A DNA stretch of 17,292 nucleotides. Source: an uncultured Prevotellaceae bacterium (GTDB lineage Bacteria; Bacteroidota; Bacteroidia; Bacteroidales; Bacteroidaceae). Where the stretch lies: contig CAMJIA010000031.1 of assembly GCA_946405695.1 (NCBI GenBank), positions 1 to 17,292 on the forward strand, in the 5' to 3' direction. Below the pieces are notes generated by a model. The model had not been told where the DNA came from. It saw only the letters and a program-made list of their open reading frames with translations, and made no database searches. How positions within the stretch are numbered: position 1 is the stretch's first letter; each line of letters starts with the position of its first letter. Positions 13,847 to 17,292 of the stretch are shown here, piece after piece. Position numbers and translations under genes: made by a program.

Positions 13847-13882
13847 ATACCTTATTATATACTCTTAGTTTCTTTCAGAGCG

Positions 13883-13914
13883 CAAAGGTACTGCAAAATG
13901 ATGGAATTTCCAAA
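13883..13914 (-). promoter_or_regulatory. Consensus promoter of slyD-aroC
   Basis: Minus strand: TTTG (13914-13911), exactly 20 bases, TACCTTTG (13890-13883), then CG. Perfect match to the Bacteroidetes consensus. Confidence 0.85.
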
Positions 13915-13981
13915 GAAAAAGTATGAAATTTGATTCAAATCAATGAAAGTAGGATTTAATTGACATGGGTCAAAAATAACG

Positions 13982-13997
13982 TTGTGTGCGCAAACAA
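13982..13997. promoter_or_regulatory. 16-bp near-palindrome upstream of the small exported protein gene
   Basis: TTGTGTGCGCAAACAA is palindromic except for one base pair. It stands in the 262-base divergent gap, 36 bases upstream of the -7 box at 14034, a fitting place for a dimeric regulator. No known operator is recognised. Confidence 0.4.
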
Positions 13998-14009
13998 TTT
14001 CGTGTTTTT

Positions 14010-14041
14010 CTTGTTTTGTATGAAAAAACGCCTTACCTTTG
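14010..14041 (+). promoter_or_regulatory. Promoter of the small exported protein gene
   Basis: CTTG (14010-14013), 20-base spacer, TACCTTTG (14034-14041); one mismatch to consensus. The leader is 67 bases and ends in a purine-rich AAGAAAGGG close before the ATG, an unusually good Shine-Dalgarno-like stretch for this group. Confidence 0.7.
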
Positions 14042-14108
14042 CATCGTCAATCAAGACAAAAGGTTAACATTTAAAGGTAAAAATTAAAGATTAAGAAAGG
14101 GTAACAAA

Positions 14109-14459
14109 ATGAAAAAGATTGTATTGACACTGGTTGCTCTTATGAGCATGACAACCATTTTCGCAGAGAACGAAGGTATGAACACTACTGAGGCATACAA
14201 CATGACCGTCAATATGAAGAATTTGGCACGTACCTTGAACCTATCTAAGGATCAGGTGGAGAGCGTTGCCGAGGTCCACAAGACTTTCTCTTCAGAGATG
14301 ATGTTCGCTGCACAGTATGGTAAGGAAGAGCGTACAAAGATGGTAGAGAAGGCCATTAATAAGGACTTGGCCTACATGAACTACATCCTGAACAAGGATC
14401 AGTATCGCAAGTACGTGATGCTGCTGAACATAACGCTCGTAAACCGTGGTTTGAAGTAA
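14109..14459 (+). CDS. Small exported protein of unknown function
   Basis: Protein of 116 residues starting with a clear signal peptide (MKKIVLTLVALMSMTTIFA, cleavage likely after Ala19). The mature part is about 97 residues, helical and charged, with NLSKDQVESVAEVHKTF and a related LNKDQYRKYVMLLN further on, both of the 'leucine, x, LxxxQ' kind seen in Spy/CpxP-like periplasmic helical proteins. That similarity is suggestive only. It has its own promoter, a purine-rich ribosome-binding stretch and a terminator, so it is monocistronic and probably well expressed. Confidence 0.8.
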   Translation: MKKIVLTLVALMSMTTIFAENEGMNTTEAYNMTVNMKNLARTLNLSKDQVESVAEVHKTFSSEMMFAAQYGKEERTKMVEKAINKDLAYMNYILNKDQYRKYVMLLNITLVNRGLK

Positions 14460-14497
14460 GTGTGATAGATAGTTAGTTAGTAGTATTAATGTTATGA

Positions 14498-14540
14498 AAA
14501 GAAGGGGCATTACCGTGATGGCAGTGCCTCTTTCTTTGTT
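14498..14540 (+). terminator. Intrinsic terminator of the small exported protein gene
   Basis: Arms AAAGAAGGGGCA (14498-14509) and TGCCTCTTTCTTT (14525-14537) pair with two G-T pairs and one bulged base; the loop is 15 bases and GTTTT follows. Confidence 0.7.
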
Positions 14541-14553
14541 TTATGGCAAATTA

Positions 14554-14585
14554 TTTGGCTAAAAGCGAAAAAAGTGGTAATTTTG
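14554..14585 (+). promoter_or_regulatory. Consensus promoter of the exported protease pair
   Basis: TTTG (14554-14557), exactly 20 bases, TAATTTTG (14578-14585). Leader of 49 bases to the ATG at 14635. Confidence 0.8.
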
Positions 14586-14634
14586 CCGTTGGAAATCAAT
14601 TCATAGTAAAAAAACTAACTGGATATACAATAAA

Positions 14635-15522
14635 ATGAAACAGATAAGAATCATACTTTTGGCACTGGTAGCTGCCATTCTGGTGGGGTGCGGAACGTCA
14701 TCTACAGTGCCTATTTCAGGAAGAAAACGTACGCTGATGGTGTCTGACGAACAGGTACTGAGTCTGTCGAACCAACAGTACCAGGAGTATATGCAGACTG
14801 CCAAGCCTTCAACGAATGCTGCCAATACGGCCATGGTCAAACGGGTAGGGCAGAACTTGGCGAATGCGGTGGTGACTTATCTCAACGCCAATGGTCTTGG
14901 TAGCGAAGTCTCTCAGTACAAGTGGGAGTTCAACCTTGTGCAGGACCAGTCTGTGAATGCTTTCTGTATGCCTGGTGGCAAGATTGTGGTCTATGAGGGA
15001 CTGTTGCCTATCACACAGGACGAGACGTCGCTGGCCATTGTGCTGGGTCATGAGATTGCCCATGCTGTTGCCAAGCACTCTGCCGAACAGATGTCTACAA
15101 CTATCAAGCAGCAGTATGGTGCCCAGGCGCTGAGTGTGTTGATGACTGGCGCTGGTGCCAGCAGTGGTTTGCAACAGGTGGCTGGAACGGTCTTCGGACT
15201 GGGTGCAAAGGGTGCCAGTGCCAAGTATTCACGCGACCATGAGAGTGAGGCCGACTATATGGGTATCATCTTTGCCGCTATGGCTGGCTACAATCCTGAT
15301 GCTGCTGTTCCTTTCTGGCAACGCATGTCGCAGGCTACGGGTGGTGGCTCTACGTCGTGGTTGAGCACACACCCCAGTGATGCCACACGTATCAAACAGA
15401 TTCAGGGATGGCTTCCTGAGGCCAGAAAGTACTACAAGGCCAATCTGAAAACAGCCAGTAGTAATAAGACGATAAAGACCATCCGTATCTCTAGTAAGAA
15501 CAATACCAAAAAGAAGAAATAA
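14635..15522 (+). CDS. M48-family metallopeptidase, lipoprotein
   Basis: Zinc metalloprotease of 295 residues with a lipoprotein signal peptide (lipobox LVGC, Cys19), so anchored in an envelope membrane facing the periplasm. Zinc site HEIAH (139-143) and third ligand Glu203 in ESEAD; SWLSTHPSDATRI (241-253) is the usual M48 C-terminal stretch. It resembles the BepA/LoiP group, which acts in outer-membrane protein quality control; that role is inferred. The tail is Lys-rich (last 25 residues). The next gene starts directly after its stop codon, so the two form one unit. Confidence 0.92.
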   Translation: MKQIRIILLALVAAILVGCGTSSTVPISGRKRTLMVSDEQVLSLSNQQYQEYMQTAKPSTNAANTAMVKRVGQNLANAVVTYLNANGLGSEVSQYKWEFNLVQDQSVNAFCMPGGKIVVYEGLLPITQDETSLAIVLGHEIAHAVAKHSAEQMSTTIKQQYGAQALSVLMTGAGASSGLQQVAGTVFGLGAKGASAKYSRDHESEADYMGIIFAAMAGYNPDAAVPFWQRMSQATGGGSTSWLSTHPSDATRIKQIQGWLPEARKYYKANLKTASSNKTIKTIRISSKNNTKKKK

Positions 15523-16923
15523 ATGATGAGAAAAGTATTTTTTAGTCTGTCGTTGCTGATGGCCTTAAGCCTGTCAGCACAACAGAAACAGGGTGGCATC
15601 AGTCCGCAGATGCTACAGCAGATAGAACAGCAGAATGCTCCAACAGCCTCTGATCGTGCCCTGCGCAATGCCTTGGCAGCTAATGCCATTGATAATCTGG
15701 CACAGAACCGTCAGCATGCTGGGGCGCTGGATACCTATTTCAGCATAGAGACCAAGAAACAGTCGATTACTGACCAGAAGTCGAGTGGTCGCTGTTGGAT
15801 GTTCAGTGGCTTGAACGTGTTGCGTGCCAACTTTGCCCAGCGTACGGATTCGCTGAGTGTGTTGTTCTCGCAGGACTACCTGTTCTTCTGGGACCAGCTG
15901 GAGAAGGCCAACCTGATGCTGCAGGGCGTTATCGATACCGGCAACAAACCCATTGACGACCAGCGTGTGCAGTTCTTCTTCCACTATCCGCTGAACGATG
16001 GTGGTACGTTCTGTGGTGTTGCTGACCTGGCAGAGAAATATGGTCTGGTACCTGCTGACGTACAGCCTGAGACTTTCTCGGCTGATAACACCTCCAAGAT
16101 GTCGAGCATCATCAAGTCAAAGCTCCGTGAGCAGGGCTTGGAACTGCGCAAAATGGTGGCAGAGGGTAAGAAGGCTAAGGCTATCGAACAGCGTAAGACG
16201 CAGATGCTCAGCGAGATATACCACATGCTGACCATTACGTTGGGTGAACCTATCAAGGAGTTTACCTATGCCTTCAAGAACAAGGACGGCAAGGCCATCA
16301 CACCTGCTAAGAAGTACACACCCCAGTCGTTCTATGAAGAGACGGTGGGTGGCAAACTCAATGGCACGTTCATCATGGTGATGAATGACCCGCGTCGCGA
16401 CTACTATAAGACCTACGAGGTAGAGTACGATCGCCATGTCTATGACGGACATAACTGGAAGTACCTGAACCTGCCTATGGAGGAGATAGAACAGCTGGCC
16501 ATTGCCTCACTGAAGGATGGTCGCAAACTCTATAGCAGCTATGATGTTGGCAAGCAGCTGGACAGGAAACGTGGCTATTGCGACTTGGAGAATTTCGACT
16601 ATGAGTCGCTGTTCAATACCACTTTCAACATGACGAAAGCTGAGCGCATCTCAACCTTCGACAGTGGTTCCACACACGCTATGACACTCTGTGCGGTTGA
16701 CCTCGATGCCAATGGTCAGCCCCTGAAGTGGAAGGTGGAGAACTCGTGGGGTGGCAGCTGGGGACAGCAGGGCTGTCTCATCATGTCGGCACGCTGGTTC
16801 CGTGAGTATATGTTCCGTCTGGTGGTCGACAAGAAGTACGTCTCTGAGAAGCTGCTGAAGGACTACGAGCAGAAGCCTGTGATGGTCATGCCTGAAGACC
16901 CCTTGTTCCAGGTGGACGAGTAA
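15523..16923 (+). CDS. Exported C1-family aminopeptidase (PepC/bleomycin hydrolase type)
   Basis: Papain-fold cysteine peptidase of 466 residues with a signal peptide (about 1-19, ending LSLSA), unlike the cytoplasmic PepC of Firmicutes. Active site: Gln85 and Cys91 in DQKSSGRCWMFSG, His385 in STHAMTL and Asn407 in VENSWGGSWG. Length is typical. Start is the first of two ATGs that directly follow the M48 stop (TAA-ATG-ATG), so the genes are coupled. It probably trims peptides in the periplasm, which would fit protein-degrading anaerobes; that is inference. Confidence 0.93.
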   Translation: MMRKVFFSLSLLMALSLSAQQKQGGISPQMLQQIEQQNAPTASDRALRNALAANAIDNLAQNRQHAGALDTYFSIETKKQSITDQKSSGRCWMFSGLNVLRANFAQRTDSLSVLFSQDYLFFWDQLEKANLMLQGVIDTGNKPIDDQRVQFFFHYPLNDGGTFCGVADLAEKYGLVPADVQPETFSADNTSKMSSIIKSKLREQGLELRKMVAEGKKAKAIEQRKTQMLSEIYHMLTITLGEPIKEFTYAFKNKDGKAITPAKKYTPQSFYEETVGGKLNGTFIMVMNDPRRDYYKTYEVEYDRHVYDGHNWKYLNLPMEEIEQLAIASLKDGRKLYSSYDVGKQLDRKRGYCDLENFDYESLFNTTFNMTKAERISTFDSGSTHAMTLCAVDLDANGQPLKWKVENSWGGSWGQQGCLIMSARWFREYMFRLVVDKKYVSEKLLKDYEQKPVMVMPEDPLFQVDE

Positions 16924-16969
16924 AAAAGTGACAATTATTTGCTACAAGTGTAATTTTTCTGTCAAAATG

Positions 16970-17001
16970 TTTGGCAGATTCCTGAAAAAGTTATACTTTT
17001 G
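16970..17001 (+). promoter_or_regulatory. Consensus promoter of the pheA leader
   Basis: TTTG (16970-16973), exactly 20 bases, TACTTTTG (16994-17001), followed by CA. Perfect match to the Bacteroidetes consensus. The leader peptide ATG is 28 bases downstream of the box. Confidence 0.85.
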
Positions 17002-17029
17002 CAATCGATTAATAAAAACAGAGAGAACA

Positions 17030-17107
17030 ATGAACATGTTTAATGCTTACTTTTACGGCTATTACTTTTACTTTACAAGCAATTGTGAAGCGGTAGGTCG
17101 TATGTAA
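17030..17107 (+). CDS. Phe/Tyr-rich leader peptide of the pheA attenuator
   Basis: A 25-codon frame with ATG at 17030 and TAA at 17105-17107. Nine of the twelve residues from 4 to 15 are Phe or Tyr (Phe at 4, 8, 13, 15; Tyr at 7, 9, 11, 12, 14), including YYFYF at 11-15. It lies between a consensus promoter and an intrinsic terminator directly before pheA. Purine-rich GAGAGAA precedes the ATG. The final third of the frame overlaps the antiterminator strand. Leader peptides with codons for the pathway's end product are the sensing element of ribosome-mediated attenuation (as in enterobacterial pheL); here both Phe and Tyr codons are used. Confidence 0.88.
   Translation: MNMFNAYFYGYYFYFTSNCEAVGRM
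17071..17090 (+). promoter_or_regulatory. Protector hairpin (1:2) of the pheA attenuator
   Basis: CTTTACAA (17071-17078) pairs with TTGTGAAG (17083-17090) over 8 bp with one U-G pair, closed by a GCAA loop of the stable GNRA type. Arm 1 contains the last Phe codon; a ribosome stalled in the Phe/Tyr run would open this hairpin and free arm 2. Confidence 0.75.
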
Positions 17108-17148
17108 GATTAAAACATGAACAGAATACTAATAAGGCTCCGCTTCAC
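17085..17148 (+). promoter_or_regulatory. Antiterminator pairing (2:3) of the pheA attenuator
   Basis: GTGAAGCGG (17085-17093) is the exact reverse complement of CCGCTTCAC (17140-17148), the left arm of the terminator. Forming this 9-bp pairing excludes both the protector hairpin and the terminator. Confidence 0.82.
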
Positions 17149-17172
17149 CAACAAGTGAAAGCGGAGTTTTTT
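17138..17172 (+). terminator. Attenuator terminator (3:4) before pheA
   Basis: CTCCGCTTCAC (17138-17148) pairs with GTGAAAGCGGAG (17155-17166) over 11 bp with one bulged A, 6-base loop, followed by six T (17167-17172). It lies 33 bases before the pheA start, so it must be conditional for pheA to be expressed from the leader promoter. Confidence 0.9.
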
Positions 17173-17204
17173 ATAATAAGATGGTCAAATAGTGAAATAA
17201 GAAG

Positions 17205-17292
17205 ATGAAACGAATAGCTATACAAGGACTGATAGGATCGTTCCACGACATTGCTACTCACCTCTATTTCGAGAACGAGCAGATACAACTCA
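17205..17292 (+). CDS. pheA: Prephenate dehydratase, N-terminal part (cut by window edge)
   Basis: Converts prephenate to phenylpyruvate in phenylalanine synthesis. Only 29 residues are visible, beginning MKRIAIQGLIGSFHDIATHL; the GxxGSFHDIA pattern is typical of the prephenate dehydratase N-terminus in Bacteroidetes. AAGAAG precedes the ATG. The Phe/Tyr attenuator upstream supports the call. In Bacteroidetes pheA often leads an operon with an aminotransferase, DAHP synthase and prephenate dehydrogenase, which would explain Tyr codons in the leader; those genes lie outside the window. Confidence 0.85.
   Translation, partial: MKRIAIQGLIGSFHDIATHLYFENEQIQL

Overview
The window looks like chromosomal DNA from a Bacteroidales bacterium, most likely Prevotella-like. 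The signs are the Bacteroidetes promoter signature (TTTG, about 20 bases, TAnnTTTG) in front of most transcription units, a type III glutamine synthetase, an XRE regulator with the C-terminal tail common in Bacteroidales, and close resemblance throughout to remembered Bacteroidales proteins. No database search was run. There are no rRNA or tRNA genes, insertion sequences, CRISPR arrays or prophage modules. Most genes are housekeeping; the unusual content lies between and in front of them.

Left part, 1-2403 (minus strand): agmatine deiminase (aguA), N-carbamoylputrescine amidase (aguB) and the start of glutamine synthetase III. The aguB stop abuts the glutamine synthetase start, so the ammonia-releasing and ammonia-fixing enzymes are linked. 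Divergent from aguA is a plus-strand pair, a shrunken ABC ATPase and a 77-residue membrane protein, which may be the remnant of an exporter. A PurF-like protein follows whose glutaminase nucleophile is missing, then a Nif3-family metal protein and a coiled-coil zinc-ribbon protein.

Middle, 6446-10080: a SpoIIE-type phosphatase and a stand-alone HsdR_N nuclease-fold protein (minus strand), divergent from DNA polymerase III delta (holA). Then comes a 757-base, very AT-rich gene-free stretch with several dyads, followed by the XRE regulator.

Right part: pyrK-pyrD (pyrimidine synthesis), convergent with slyD-aroC; a small exported protein; and an exported protease pair (M48 lipoprotein and C1 aminopeptidase). 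The window ends at the start of pheA, preceded by what reads as a complete ribosome-mediated attenuator: a 25-codon leader peptide rich in Phe and Tyr, a protector hairpin with a GNRA loop, an antiterminator pairing and an intrinsic terminator. This is the most striking regulatory element in the window.

Two architectural habits recur. Short intergenic tandem arrays of 7, 8 or 9 bp, each with its own sequence, sit directly before start codons or at promoters. Also, intrinsic terminators end with their T-tract almost touching the -7 box of the next gene, and several genes start only 4-10 bases after the -7 box, implying leaderless or nearly leaderless mRNAs.
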